Source: Streptomyces roseofulvus
GTDB taxonomy: Bacteria; Actinomycetota; Actinomycetes; Streptomycetales; Streptomycetaceae
Reading direction: 5' to 3'
Assembly: GCF_039534915.1 (NCBI RefSeq)
Contig: NZ_BAAAWE010000001.1
Span: forward strand, 4,588,001 to 4,652,000
DNA: 64,000 bases
Shown: positions 53,781 to 62,247 of the stretch, piece after piece
Position numbering within the stretch: the first letter of the stretch is position 1
Layout: every line of letters starts with the position of its first letter
Program-made: the position numbers and the translations under genes
The notes under the pieces: generated by a model
Told to the model about the DNA's origin: nothing
What the model saw: the letters and a program-made list of their open reading frames with translations, nothing else
Databases searched by the model: none

Positions 53781-54821
53781 GTGGGCATCGAGAGCGACCG
53801 GATGGTCTTCGACTACCTGAGCGAGGTGGGCGACCTGGCCCAGCAGCGGCAGCTCCCGCCGGGCGACCGCAGTGCCCTGGTGGCGGGTCTCCGCGACGAG
53901 ATCGACCGCCGCCGCGCCACGTACGGCGAGGAGTCCCCGTCCGCCGTCCGGGGCATCCTCGGCGACCTGGGCACGCCGGACGAGGTCGTGCGGCGGGCGA
54001 AGGACGGCGACGGCGGCGGCAGGAGTACGCCGGCGGCCCCCGCCCCGGCCCCGGCCCGGCGTCCGGCGGCACCGGCGCCCCCGGCGCCCCCGGGCCCCCG
54101 GCCGTCGAAGCGCGGCGCCTGGTGGTCCGACACCGAAGGCGACTCCGGCAGCGCCACCGACACCCGCACCCCGCCCGGGACCACACCCGCACCCGGTCCC
54201 GCACACGCGCCCGCCCCCGTTCCCCAGCCCCGCGGCTGGTGGCACGGCGAGTCGGTCGAGCCCGGCGGCGACCTGGACGCGCTGGTGCCGGGCTTCGTCG
54301 GCGGCGTGGAGGCGCCGGAGCTCTTCCGCCCGCCGGAGCCCGAGGCGCCGGAGGAGGACGAGCCCGAGGAGGCGCCGGCCCCGGTGGGCCGCGCCCGCCG
54401 GCTGGCCCGCGTCCTGCGGCGGCGGCGCCCCGAGCCGGAGGCCGTGGAGGAGGATCAGGAGGAGGAGGGCGGGGCACCGGCGCGCCGGGGCGTCGGCCAC
54501 CCCTTCCTGCTCCTCGCCGCGCTGTTGCTGGTCGCGGGTGCGGCCTTCGGCTGGCTCCTGGCCCTGGCCGGCGGCTGGCTGATCGCGTACGGCTCCCGGC
54601 GGCTGACTCCGGCGCAGGTCAAGACGGCGGTCCTGGTCCTCCCCGGGGTCGCCGCGGCGGGCTCGGCCGCCTGGCTGTGGGGCCGGCGGAACGGCCGCTG
54701 GGGCGACCCGCTCCCGCCGGAGGCGCTGGGCGCGGCGCTCGCCGACACCTGGCCGTGGACCCTGCGGGCGGCCGCCCTCCTGTCAGCCCTCTATCTGGTC
54801 CGCCGCGCCCGCCGGGGCTGA
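53781..54821 (+). CDS. Membrane protein with long acidic/Pro-rich cytoplasmic region
   Basis: A 346-residue protein. Residues 1-80 are a helical domain resembling the HAAS/DUF1700-like module (YLSEVGDLAQQRQLPPGDR, LVAGLRDEIDRRRATYGEE, VRGILGDLGTPDEVV) common in membrane-bound regulatory proteins. A Pro/Ala then acidic linker follows (about 85-235), and the last 110 residues have four hydrophobic segments. GTG 53781 follows GGAGGGG. Its end overlaps the convergent ABC ATPase gene by 39 bases. Function unknown. Confidence 0.7.
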   Translation: MGIESDRMVFDYLSEVGDLAQQRQLPPGDRSALVAGLRDEIDRRRATYGEESPSAVRGILGDLGTPDEVVRRAKDGDGGGRSTPAAPAPAPARRPAAPAPPAPPGPRPSKRGAWWSDTEGDSGSATDTRTPPGTTPAPGPAHAPAPVPQPRGWWHGESVEPGGDLDALVPGFVGGVEAPELFRPPEPEAPEEDEPEEAPAPVGRARRLARVLRRRRPEPEAVEEDQEEEGGAPARRGVGHPFLLLAALLLVAGAAFGWLLALAGGWLIAYGSRRLTPAQVKTAVLVLPGVAAAGSAAWLWGRRNGRWGDPLPPEALGAALADTWPWTLRAAALLSALYLVRRARRG

Positions 54822-55613
54822 GTCCCGGTCCTCCCAGGGCGCGCCGGGGACGACGAGCGGGGAGCCGGTCACCGGGTCGGGGACGACGACGGCGGGGAGG
54901 CCGAAGACGTCCCGGACCATGGCGTCGGTGACGACCTCGGCCGGCGGGCCCTGGGTGACGACCCGTCCGGCCTTCATCGCGATGAGGTGGTCCGCGTACC
55001 GCGCGGCCTGGTTGAGGTCGTGGAGGACGAGGACCACGGTCCGCCCGCGCGAGCGGTTGAGGCGGCGGACGAGGTCGAGGACCTCGACCTGGTGCGCGAT
55101 GTCCAGGTAGGTGGTGGGCTCGTCGAGGAGGAGCAGGTCGGTCTCCTGGGCGAGGGCCATCGCGATCCAGACGCGCTGCCGCTGCCCGCCGGAGAGTTCG
55201 TCGACGGACCGGTCGGCGAGGGCGGCCACGTCGGTGCGGGCCATGGCCTCGGTGACGGCCCGCTCGTCCTCCTCGGACCACTGCTTCCACCACGCCTGGT
55301 GGGGCTGCCGGCCGCGGGCGACGAGGTCCGCGACGGTGATGGCCTCGGGTGCGACGGGCGTCTGCGGCAGCAGGCCGATCGAGCGGGCGATCGCCTTGGT
55401 GGGGAGCTTCGCCAGCTCCTCCCCGTCGAGCAGCACCGCGCCGCGGACCGGCTTGAGGAGCCGGCCGAGGGCCCGCAGGGTGGTGGACTTGCCGCAGGCG
55501 TTGGGGCCGACGATGACGGTCACCTTGCCGTCGGGGACCGCGAGGTCGAGGTCCTCGACGACGACCCGGTTCTCGTAGGCGAGGGTCAGCCCGCGGGCCG
55601 TCAGTCTGCTCAT
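54783..55613 (-). CDS. Iron-siderophore ABC importer, ATPase subunit
   Basis: A 276-residue FepC/FecE-type ATPase. Walker A is GPNACGKST (alanine where glycine is usual), the signature LSGGQRQRVW, Walker B LLLDEPTTYLDI. The C-terminal ending is longer than the family's by about 20 residues. Its ATG overlaps the permease stop, so the three genes are one operon under the iron box at 57695-57713. Confidence 0.92.
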   Translation of the reverse strand: MSRLTARGLTLAYENRVVVEDLDLAVPDGKVTVIVGPNACGKSTTLRALGRLLKPVRGAVLLDGEELAKLPTKAIARSIGLLPQTPVAPEAITVADLVARGRQPHQAWWKQWSEEDERAVTEAMARTDVAALADRSVDELSGGQRQRVWIAMALAQETDLLLLDEPTTYLDIAHQVEVLDLVRRLNRSRGRTVVLVLHDLNQAARYADHLIAMKAGRVVTQGPPAEVVTDAMVRDVFGLPAVVVPDPVTGSPLVVPGAPWEDRDSAPAGAADQIEG

Positions 55614-56668
55614 GCCTTCTCTCCCGTGCGGCTCCGGACGATGAGCCAGATCAGATACGGGGCGCCGACCGCCGCCGTGAGGACACCCACCGGCAGTTCC
55701 ACCGGGGAGAACAGCCGCCGTCCGACGAGGTCGGCGGCGGTGACGATCAGCGCGCCGAGCAGCGCCGAGCAGAACAGCGGGATCTGCGCGGTGCGCGTCA
55801 CCCGGCGGGCGATCTGCGGGGCGAGCAGCGCGACGAAGTCGACGGGCCCGGCGACCCCGGTGGCGACGGAGGCGAGGACGACGCCCACCGCGACGAGCCC
55901 GAGCCGGACCCGTCCGAGGCGGACGCCGAGCGCGGTGGCGGTGGAGTCGTCGAGGGCGACGGTCCGCTGGGCGCGGGCGGTCCACAGCACGGCGGGCAGC
56001 ATCGCCAGCAGCGTCCAGCGGACGGGCGCGGACTCGTCCCAGCCGCGCCCGTTGAGCGAGCCGGTCATCCAGATCTGCGCCTGCTGGGCGACGAGGTAGT
56101 CGCCCTTGGTCATGAAGAGGGTGATGAGGGACCGGAGCGCGATGGCGAAGCCGATGCCGATGAGGACGAAGCGGGTGGCGTGCAGTCCGCCGCGCCAGGC
56201 GAAGACGTAGACGAGCGCGGCGGCGAGGACGCCGCCGGCGATCGACAGGTAGGGCAGCACCGTGTACGAGGCGAGGCCGAAGGTCATCGCGGCGACGGTG
56301 AGCGCGCCGGCGCCCTGGCTGATGCCGATGATGTCGGGCGAGGCGAGCGGGTTGCGGGCGACGGTCTGGATGAGCGCGCCGGCGATGCCGAAGGCGGCGC
56401 CGACGGCGAGCGCGGTGACGAGCCGCGGGACGCGCAGCTCCTCGACGACGAACGCGGCGGGGGAGTCGCCGCCGGTGAGGACCGTCAGGACCTCGCCGGG
56501 CGGGACGGTCTTCTCGCCGGCGCAGAGGTACGCGACGGAGACCGCGGCGAGCAGGAGGAGCAGCGCGCCGGCGGCGAGCAGGGAGCGGCGGTGGACGAGG
56601 AAGGAGGCGGGTCCGGTGCGGACGAGCCCGTAGCCCGCGGGGCGGATCCTCGTGGCGGGGAGGCTCAT
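55610..56668 (-). CDS. Iron-siderophore ABC importer, FecCD permease 2
   Basis: A 352-residue FecCD/BtuC-type permease with about ten helices. Family motifs include LRVPRLVTALAVGAAFGIAG, ARNPLASPDIIGISQGAGAL, and GPVDFVALLAPQIAR. It forms the channel heterodimer with the other FecCD permease, encoded upstream. It overlaps that gene's stop by four bases. Confidence 0.93.
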   Translation of the reverse strand: MSLPATRIRPAGYGLVRTGPASFLVHRRSLLAAGALLLLLAAVSVAYLCAGEKTVPPGEVLTVLTGGDSPAAFVVEELRVPRLVTALAVGAAFGIAGALIQTVARNPLASPDIIGISQGAGALTVAAMTFGLASYTVLPYLSIAGGVLAAALVYVFAWRGGLHATRFVLIGIGFAIALRSLITLFMTKGDYLVAQQAQIWMTGSLNGRGWDESAPVRWTLLAMLPAVLWTARAQRTVALDDSTATALGVRLGRVRLGLVAVGVVLASVATGVAGPVDFVALLAPQIARRVTRTAQIPLFCSALLGALIVTAADLVGRRLFSPVELPVGVLTAAVGAPYLIWLIVRSRTGEKA

Positions 56669-57669
56669 GCCGGCACCGCCTTCCGCCGGACCAGGGTCAC
56701 CAGGAACGGCACGCCGATGAGGGCGGTCATGACGCCGGCGGGGACCTCGCCGGGTGGGAAGACGATCCGGCCGGCGACGTCGGCGGTGAGCACCATCACG
56801 GGTCCGATCAGCGCGGCCATCGGCAGCACCCACCGGTGGTCGGAGCCGACGACGGCCCGGGCGATGTGGGGGACGGCGAGGCCGACGAAGGCGATGGGTC
56901 CGGCGGCGGCGACGGCCGCGCCGGTGAGGACGGTCGCGCCGAGGCCGCCGACGATCCGGACGGTGGCGACCTTCTGCCCGAGCCCCTTGGCGACGTCCTC
57001 GCCGAGCGCGAGCGCGTCGAGGCCGCGGGCGACGGACAGCACGAGGACGGCGCCGAGCAGCAGGAACGGCCAGATCTGGCCGATGGTGGCGGCGTCCCGG
57101 CCGTCCAGGGAGCCGGTCTGCCAGAACCGGAACTCGTCGAGCGCGGCGGCCTTCGTGGTGAGCACGCCGGTCGTCACGGACAGCAGCAGCGCGTTGATCG
57201 CCGCGCCGCCGAGGGCGAGCTTCACGGGGGTGGCGCCGCCGCGGCCGCTGTGGGCGATGGCGTACACGGCGACCGAGGCGAGCGCGGCGCCGGCGAAGGC
57301 GAACCACACGTAGCCGGAGAGGCTGTGGACGCCGAGGAAGGCGATGGCGAGGACGACGGCGACCGAGGAGCCCTGGCTGATGCCGAGGATGCCGGGGTCG
57401 GCGATGGGGTTGCGGGTGATGCCCTGGAGGGCGGTGCCGGCGAGCGCGAGGGCGGCGCCGACCATCAGCCCGATGACGGTGCGGGGGACGCGGAGTTCCC
57501 GGACGACCTCGGCGTCGTCGCCGCCGGCCCCGTGCAGGAGCGCGTCGAGGACGGTGCCGGGGGCGATCGGCCGGGCGCCGACGGCGAGGCTGAGGAGGAC
57601 GGCGAGGAGCAGGGCGACGACGGCCGCCGAGGTCGCGAGGACCCGTCTGGAACGGAAAGCGGCTGTCAT
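56665..57669 (-). CDS. Iron-siderophore ABC importer, FecCD permease 1
   Basis: A 334-residue FecCD permease. LRVPRTVIGLMVGAALALAG, TRNPIADPGILGISQGSSV and GPIAFVGLAVPHIAR are the family motifs. It is first in the operon; ATG 57669 is 26 bases from an iron box. No substrate-binding lipoprotein gene is present in the operon, so the binding protein must be encoded elsewhere. Confidence 0.93.
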   Translation of the reverse strand: MTAAFRSRRVLATSAAVVALLLAVLLSLAVGARPIAPGTVLDALLHGAGGDDAEVVRELRVPRTVIGLMVGAALALAGTALQGITRNPIADPGILGISQGSSVAVVLAIAFLGVHSLSGYVWFAFAGAALASVAVYAIAHSGRGGATPVKLALGGAAINALLLSVTTGVLTTKAAALDEFRFWQTGSLDGRDAATIGQIWPFLLLGAVLVLSVARGLDALALGEDVAKGLGQKVATVRIVGGLGATVLTGAAVAAAGPIAFVGLAVPHIARAVVGSDHRWVLPMAALIGPVMVLTADVAGRIVFPPGEVPAGVMTALIGVPFLVTLVRRKAVPA

Positions 57670-57694
57670 GTGCACCCATCGGGCGAGAAGGAGG

Positions 57695-57713
57695 TTCGGT
57701 AAGGCTTGGCTCA
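57695..57713. promoter_or_regulatory. Iron box (DmdR/IdeR-type operator)
   Basis: TTCGGTAAGGCTTGGCTCA agrees with TTAGGTTAGGCTTGCCTAA at 15 of 19 positions. It lies just upstream of the siderophore permease operon, as expected for iron repression. Confidence 0.75.
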
Positions 57714-57749
57714 GTCTAAGCAGCGGCCAAATTCGAACACCCGGGCACA

Positions 57750-58385
57750 ATGTCACCCATGACGACGAACGCTCCCGCAGGCCCCCTCACGGTCGGCTTC
57801 GACCTCGACCTGACCCTCCTCGACACCCGCCCCGGCATCCGCCTCACCTGGGAGACCTTCGCCGCCGCCTACGGCGTCGACGTCGACGCCGACCTCGTCG
57901 TCAGCCGGCTCGGCCCCCCGCTGGAGCAGGAGATGGCCCACTGGGTGCCCGCCGACCAGGTCACCGAGATGGTCGCCCGCTACCGCACCCTCTACGGCGT
58001 CCACGCCTTCGCGCCGACCGTCCCCATGCCGGGCGCCCGCGACGCCCTCGACGCCGTACGCCAGGCCGGCGGCCGGACCGTCGTCGTCACCGCCAAGAAC
58101 GGCCCGCACGCCGAGCAGCACTTCGCCCACCTCGGCATCGAGCCCGACGCGATCGTCGGCGGCCTGTTCGCCGAGGGCAAGGCGGAGGCGCTGCGCGCCC
58201 ACGGCGCCTCGGTCTACATCGGCGACCACACCGGCGACGTCCGCGGCGCGAAGGCCGCCGGAGCCCTGTCGGTGGCCGTGGCGACCGGCCCGTGCGCCCC
58301 CGAGGAGCTCCGCGAGGCGGGCGCCGACGTGGTCCTGAAGGACCTGACGGACTTCCGCGCCTGGTGGAAGACGTACCTCGGCTAG
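57750..58385 (+). CDS. HAD-family phosphatase (phosphoglycolate phosphatase-like)
   Basis: A 208-211-residue HAD hydrolase (ATG 57750 or 57759, no clear ribosome site for either). Motif I is FDLDLTLLDT with both aspartates, motif II VVVTAKNG, motif III lysine in AEGKAEALR, and motif IV IGDHTGDVRGAKAAG. Threonine or lysine-containing ITAKN resembles the phosphoglycolate/pyrophosphatase group. Substrate unknown. Confidence 0.88.
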   Translation: MSPMTTNAPAGPLTVGFDLDLTLLDTRPGIRLTWETFAAAYGVDVDADLVVSRLGPPLEQEMAHWVPADQVTEMVARYRTLYGVHAFAPTVPMPGARDALDAVRQAGGRTVVVTAKNGPHAEQHFAHLGIEPDAIVGGLFAEGKAEALRAHGASVYIGDHTGDVRGAKAAGALSVAVATGPCAPEELREAGADVVLKDLTDFRAWWKTYLG

Positions 58386-58450
58386 GCGGTCCGCCGCCCG
58401 CCGCGCGCCTGCCGCCGCTGCTTCCGGGGGTTGCCCGGCTTCGTGGGGTT

Positions 58451-58951
58451 CGGGTGCGGCCGCCCCCTTCTCCGAGGGTCACGCCTTCCGGCGGCGCGTC
58501 AAGGGCGCCTTCGGCGTCGCTGCGCGATGGGCTTCGCCCACCCTTGACCCGCCACCTCCAGGCGTGCAGGAAAACTCGGAGGGGGGGGGAGCGGGCCCGC
58601 GCAAGGGCGCCGGGGTCGGCCGGGGTAGGGTGCGCGCCTGCGGGTGGGTGGGTCCCGGTGCCCGGGGTATCGCTCCGGCCGGGCGGCGTCCGCGCCCCCA
58701 CCCACCCACGCATCGCCGACACTCACGCGGGAGCGATACCCGGACCCCCCACCCACCGGCCCGCCGCCCGGGCGCGGACGCCCGCCGATTCCCTCCGCTT
58801 CCCGGTGGCCCCGCCCCGGCCGCCCTCCGAGAGTGTTTGGCGGCTTCCGTCGCCGGGTCAAGGGTGGGCGAAGCCCATCGCGCAGCGACGCCGAAGGCGC
58901 CCTTGACGCGGTGGTGGAAGGTGCCACTCTCGGAAAGAGGGCGGCCGCACC
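58451..58951. repeat. Long multi-level inverted-repeat element
   Basis: The 648-base gap 58386-59033 is mostly this structure. Arms at 58496-58551 and 58854-58909 are perfect 56-base reverse complements. Outside them, GGGTGCGGCCGCCC at 58453-58466 faces its complement near 58940-58953, and imperfect pairing continues. Inside, GGGGTATCGCTCC (58665-58677) faces GGGAGCGATACCC (58729-58741), and further G/C-rich segments pair. It has no credible reading frame. A non-autonomous mobile element or a large hairpin is likely. Confidence 0.85.
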
Positions 58952-59006
58952 CTAGACCCACACACCCGGCCCACCCCGAGAAACCTCACCGAGCCGCGGC
59001 GCCGAT

Positions 59007-59037
59007 CACTGTGCTCTCTAGCCACTGTGCTCTCTAG
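59007..59037. repeat. 15-bp direct repeat at a gene's 3' end
   Basis: CACTGTGCTCTCTAG occurs at 59007-59021 and 59023-59037 with one base between. The second copy covers the stop codon of the minus-strand membrane gene. Confidence 0.85.
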
Positions 59038-59303
59038 GCGGTACGCCGTGCCTGCCGCCGCTGGGCTGCGACCGACCGGAGCACCCCGGCGGCGGCGAGT
59101 GCGAAACCGACGCCCATCAGCATGGACACCAGGTAGGCGACGGTCGGGAAGGGATCGGTTCCGAGGAAGAGCGGAGCCATGGTGACCAGCGTCGCGACCG
59201 CCCCGACCGCGAAGACGACGACTCCCGCCTTGACGAGACCATCGCCCGGCGCGGAGTCGTCTGCGGATTCGCTCACTGGTCCTGTGGGGATTTCGCTGCG
59301 CAT
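59034..59303 (-). CDS. Small membrane protein, two helices
   Basis: An 89-residue protein from ATG 59303 (a longer frame to 59342 is open). After an acidic N terminus it has two hydrophobic helices (AGVVVFAVGAVATLVTMAPLF and TVAYLVSMLMGVGFALAAAGVL) and a basic tail QRRQARRTA. It is 52 bases downstream of the tnpB-like gene, same strand. No family recognised. Confidence 0.65.
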   Translation of the reverse strand: MRSEIPTGPVSESADDSAPGDGLVKAGVVVFAVGAVATLVTMAPLFLGTDPFPTVAYLVSMLMGVGFALAAAGVLRSVAAQRRQARRTA

Positions 59304-59354
59304 GCCGCCAGGGTAGTTCCCCTGGCCGGGCCCCTGGAGCATTGGCGTCTCTGG

Positions 59355-61346
59355 TCAGCTGGGCGGGCCCGTGCGAACCGTCAGGTCCGGCTCGGGCGGT
59401 GTCCACCTCGGTGGGGAAGCGTGGGCGTGGAAGTGGAATCCTGCACCCAACGCTGCTCCTCGCGGCCGGTGTCGGCGGGTGGTGGGTGTGCTGATCGCGG
59501 TCACGCTCTGGTGCCGGTCGGCTGCGCGGGGCAGCCGTGATCGGTCCGTTGGTGCGTGTCCCTCCGGACGCCGGCCGGTGCGGCCTGGAGGCCACGCCGG
59601 GGAGGGAACCCCGCGTCGCCTGGGCGCGGGGCGATTGGTGCGTGGCCGGGTCGGGCCGGTCTTGGACCGGTCCTTTCGGCTGGTTCTCGGGGTGGTCTCT
59701 GTGATGGCGGCCTTGGTCTCCAGCGTGTCGACTACAGTGCGGATCATCATCTGCCCGCTCGTGCGGTCCACGACTGTTGTGGCTTGGTGAGCCAGGCCAC
59801 GTGCGGCGATGCGGCGCCAGGCGCCCTGATCCCGGTCGCCCTGCCAGCCGCAGTTGGGGCACAGAGCCCACTTCCAGCCGGGCACGGTGGGTCGGTCGGG
59901 TGCTTTGCGGTGGCGCAGGGGCGCGAGGCAGCGCGGGCAGTGCTTGGAGGTGTTGCGTGGAGGGACGGTGACGACGGCGATACCGATCTCGGCGGCCAGG
60001 TGCCGGATCCAGTCGGCGATCCGGCCTCGTACGGTCTGGGAGAGCCGGGTGTTCATTGCCCGGCCCATGCCGCTGGCCTCCAGGGAGCGCAGGTCCTCCA
60101 GATAGATGACCGTGGCTCCGGCGGCGATGGCCTGGTCGACGGCCCAGCGGGCCGCGGACCGGGCGAGAGCGTCGTTGAGGTGCGACCGACGCTCGGAGAC
60201 GCGCCGGATCTCCTCCGCCAGCTTTTCCGCCTTGGTACTCAGCGCTGGATCGGCGAGCCGCGCGTAGTGGTCCGACTTGGCGCGCAGGCGCTCGTCGATA
60301 CGCCTCAGCCGGTGCTGCTTGGCCAGCACGCCACCCGCGCGAAACTGGCCGCCCGCTCCGAGGGCGGTGAGCCGCCCGTCGTCGTGCACCCGGACGGAGC
60401 CCGCGCTGAGGAGGGTGTTCAGACCCCAGTCCACCCCGAGGGCGACGGTGTGGCCGGACCGCTTCGGCTTCGGCACGGGGTGGGCATAGGCGAGATCGAC
60501 TCGGACTCTTCCGCCGGAAGCGCGAAGGGTGGGTAGATGGAGTACTGCGTCGGCAGGGACCGTGGGCGGCAGAGTGACGGGGCAGGCCACCCATGTCCAG
60601 TCCGCGTACGTCTGCGGATCCGGCCGGATCGGAAGTTGCAGGCGCAGCAGCCCCCGGCACCCGTCCTCGGAGCGCTCGATCGTGGCCTGCTGGCCGTCGC
60701 ACGCGGCGAGCACCAGCATGCGGGCCGTACGCGGTGCGAGCTCCAGCTCGAACACATCCACGGGAAGCCGCCCGTGCCTGCGCAGGTAGGTGGCGATCTG
60801 GCGGGTGCGGGAACGGATCACGCCGGTCGGTAGGCGCTCCCCGCCCGGAATCGCGTCACGTACCTGGTCCCATTCCGCGGCCGTTCGCCGGTCCGGATCT
60901 GCGGGCCAGGCTGTCAGAATCCCGGCCGTCACATCCGCGCGCCACTTCGCCGACCGCAGCACGCGCCCTGCATGCTCCTGCGCCATTCGTACGATCCGGT
61001 CGTTCACCTTCACGCTCCCGGCCGGGGCGACGGCCCAGCCCAGGCGACGCAGAGCCATCCAGGCTTTCGACGGCAGCCCTCGGCCGCCCGCGTCCACACC
61101 CGAGGCCAGCGCGTCCACGTCAGTGGCGTTCCAGTGTGTGGACAGCAAGGTGCCGACCATTCCGACCACCAGGTCGGTACACCAGCCCACACGTTCCGTA
61201 AGGACGGCGGCAGCGAGGACTTCGCCGGTCCTCTCCACCACCCCCGACCGGAGCAGGGCACGGGCGCAAGCGGTACGGGCCGCCTCCCCGTCGCGCAGCG
61301 GCAGCTTCCGGTTCACCACCCCTCCCCTCGCCCGCGGTGCTGTCAT
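59355..61346 (-). CDS. TnpB/Cas12-like RuvC protein, unusually long
   Basis: A 663-residue protein with the TnpB catalytic core: RuvC-I GVDWGLNTLLS (D306), RuvC-II VIYLEDLRSLE (E417), a zinc ribbon with C470/C473 and C496/C499, and RuvC-III GDRDQGAW (D504/D506). All three acidic positions are kept, so nuclease activity is possible. TnpB is an RNA-guided nuclease of IS200/IS605 and IS607 elements and ancestor of Cas12. Typical TnpB has about 400 residues; here a roughly 300-residue N-terminal region and a basic 140-residue tail are added. No TnpA or serine recombinase lies nearby. ATG 61346 has no ribosome site, so the start may be leaderless or a GTG at about 61322. Confidence 0.85.
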   Translation of the reverse strand: MTAPRARGGVVNRKLPLRDGEAARTACARALLRSGVVERTGEVLAAAVLTERVGWCTDLVVGMVGTLLSTHWNATDVDALASGVDAGGRGLPSKAWMALRRLGWAVAPAGSVKVNDRIVRMAQEHAGRVLRSAKWRADVTAGILTAWPADPDRRTAAEWDQVRDAIPGGERLPTGVIRSRTRQIATYLRRHGRLPVDVFELELAPRTARMLVLAACDGQQATIERSEDGCRGLLRLQLPIRPDPQTYADWTWVACPVTLPPTVPADAVLHLPTLRASGGRVRVDLAYAHPVPKPKRSGHTVALGVDWGLNTLLSAGSVRVHDDGRLTALGAGGQFRAGGVLAKQHRLRRIDERLRAKSDHYARLADPALSTKAEKLAEEIRRVSERRSHLNDALARSAARWAVDQAIAAGATVIYLEDLRSLEASGMGRAMNTRLSQTVRGRIADWIRHLAAEIGIAVVTVPPRNTSKHCPRCLAPLRHRKAPDRPTVPGWKWALCPNCGWQGDRDQGAWRRIAARGLAHQATTVVDRTSGQMMIRTVVDTLETKAAITETTPRTSRKDRSKTGPTRPRTNRPAPRRRGVPSPAWPPGRTGRRPEGHAPTDRSRLPRAADRHQSVTAISTPTTRRHRPRGAALGAGFHFHAHASPPRWTPPEPDLTVRTGPPS

Positions 61347-61439
61347 CAGATCAACGACACGATCAGGGGAAGGTCACCCTTTCGACCCAGGAACTCATGA
61401 ACCCCGAGGTCTGGAAAGGCGGCGGCGCACGGCGGCGGC

Positions 61440-61790
61440 GTGACGACCGAAGCCCTCGGCAAGACCTTGCGTCGGCTGCGCCGTTTGGCGGGCCTGACGC
61501 AGGAAGAGTTGTCGGAGCGTTCGAGCGTGTCCGTGAACGTGATCCGGCAGCTTGAGCAGAGACGAAAGCACTCGGCGCGACTTCCCACACTGCACGCCCT
61601 GGCGAACGGGCGCAGCCTCGTCAAGCGCCTGACCTCCTCGGACGCCACGTGGCGCAGGAACCTCTGGCACGCTGATTCTGACGATCTTCTCCCGGACCGC
61701 GCTGCCCGTTTCCGGTCCCTTCCCAGGTCGGGGGCCAGCCCGTCCGAGCGCGGGATTAACCCTCACTGTGCCTGGGGACCTCCCCAGTAA
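61440..61790 (+). pseudogene. Truncated XRE-family regulator
   Basis: The first 55 residues are a convincing XRE helix-turn-helix (LGKTLRRLRRLAGLTQEELS, VSVNVIRQLEQRRKHSARLP). After TLHALANG, where relatives continue with the last helix and a long sensor domain, the sequence becomes unlike any domain and ends at 61790. I read it as the broken start of a larger regulator gene. GTG 61440; divergent from the tnpB-like gene with 93 bases between. Confidence 0.6.
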
Positions 61791-61854
61791 GGTGTTCCAG
61801 GGCATTTCCACGGGCGCCCAGGAGTGTCCGATACCGACAGAGGGAGCGTGTGCT

Positions 61855-62238
61855 TTGCCGACTGGCAAGGTCAAATGGTTCAACAGCGAGAAGGGCTTCG
61901 GCTTCCTCTCCCGCGATGACGGCGGTGACGTCTTCGTGCACTCGTCGGTGCTCCCTGCCGGGGTCGACGCACTGAAGCCGGGCCAGCGGGTGGAGTTCGG
62001 GGTCGTCGCCGGTCAGCGGGGTGACCAGGCGCTCTCGGTGACGGTCCTCGACCCGACCCCGTCGGTGGCGGCGGCGCAGCGCCGCAAGCCCGACGAACTG
62101 GCGTCGATCGTGCAGGACCTGACGACGCTCCTGGAGAACATCACGCCGATGCTGGAGCGCGGCCGGTACCCCGACAAGGCGGCCGGCAAGAAGATCGCGG
62201 GCCTGCTGCGGGCGGTCGCCGACCAGCTCGACGTCTGA
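61855..62238 (+). CDS. Cold-shock-domain protein with C-terminal extension
   Basis: A 127-residue protein. Residues 1-64 are a cold-shock domain with RNP1 (KGFGFLS) and RNP2 (VFVHSS). The remaining 60 residues form a helical region (DELASIVQDLTTLLENITPM) seen in the larger actinobacterial CspB-type proteins. The start is TTG 61855 (LPTGKVKWFN) with AGAGGGAG at 61840-61847, a known habit in streptomycetes. It binds single-stranded nucleic acid. It is convergent with mqnD. Confidence 0.93.
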   Translation: MPTGKVKWFNSEKGFGFLSRDDGGDVFVHSSVLPAGVDALKPGQRVEFGVVAGQRGDQALSVTVLDPTPSVAAAQRRKPDELASIVQDLTTLLENITPMLERGRYPDKAAGKKIAGLLRAVADQLDV

Positions 62239-62247
62239 CGGCGCCCG

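Noticed and set aside
58499..58961. Reading frames within the inverted-repeat element
   Set aside because: Near-identical peptides appear in several frames on both strands because of the repeats; no start signals or domains.
59355..61346. Nuclease-dead TnpB regulator (TldR-like)
   Set aside because: All three RuvC acidic positions are present, so catalytic loss is not supported.
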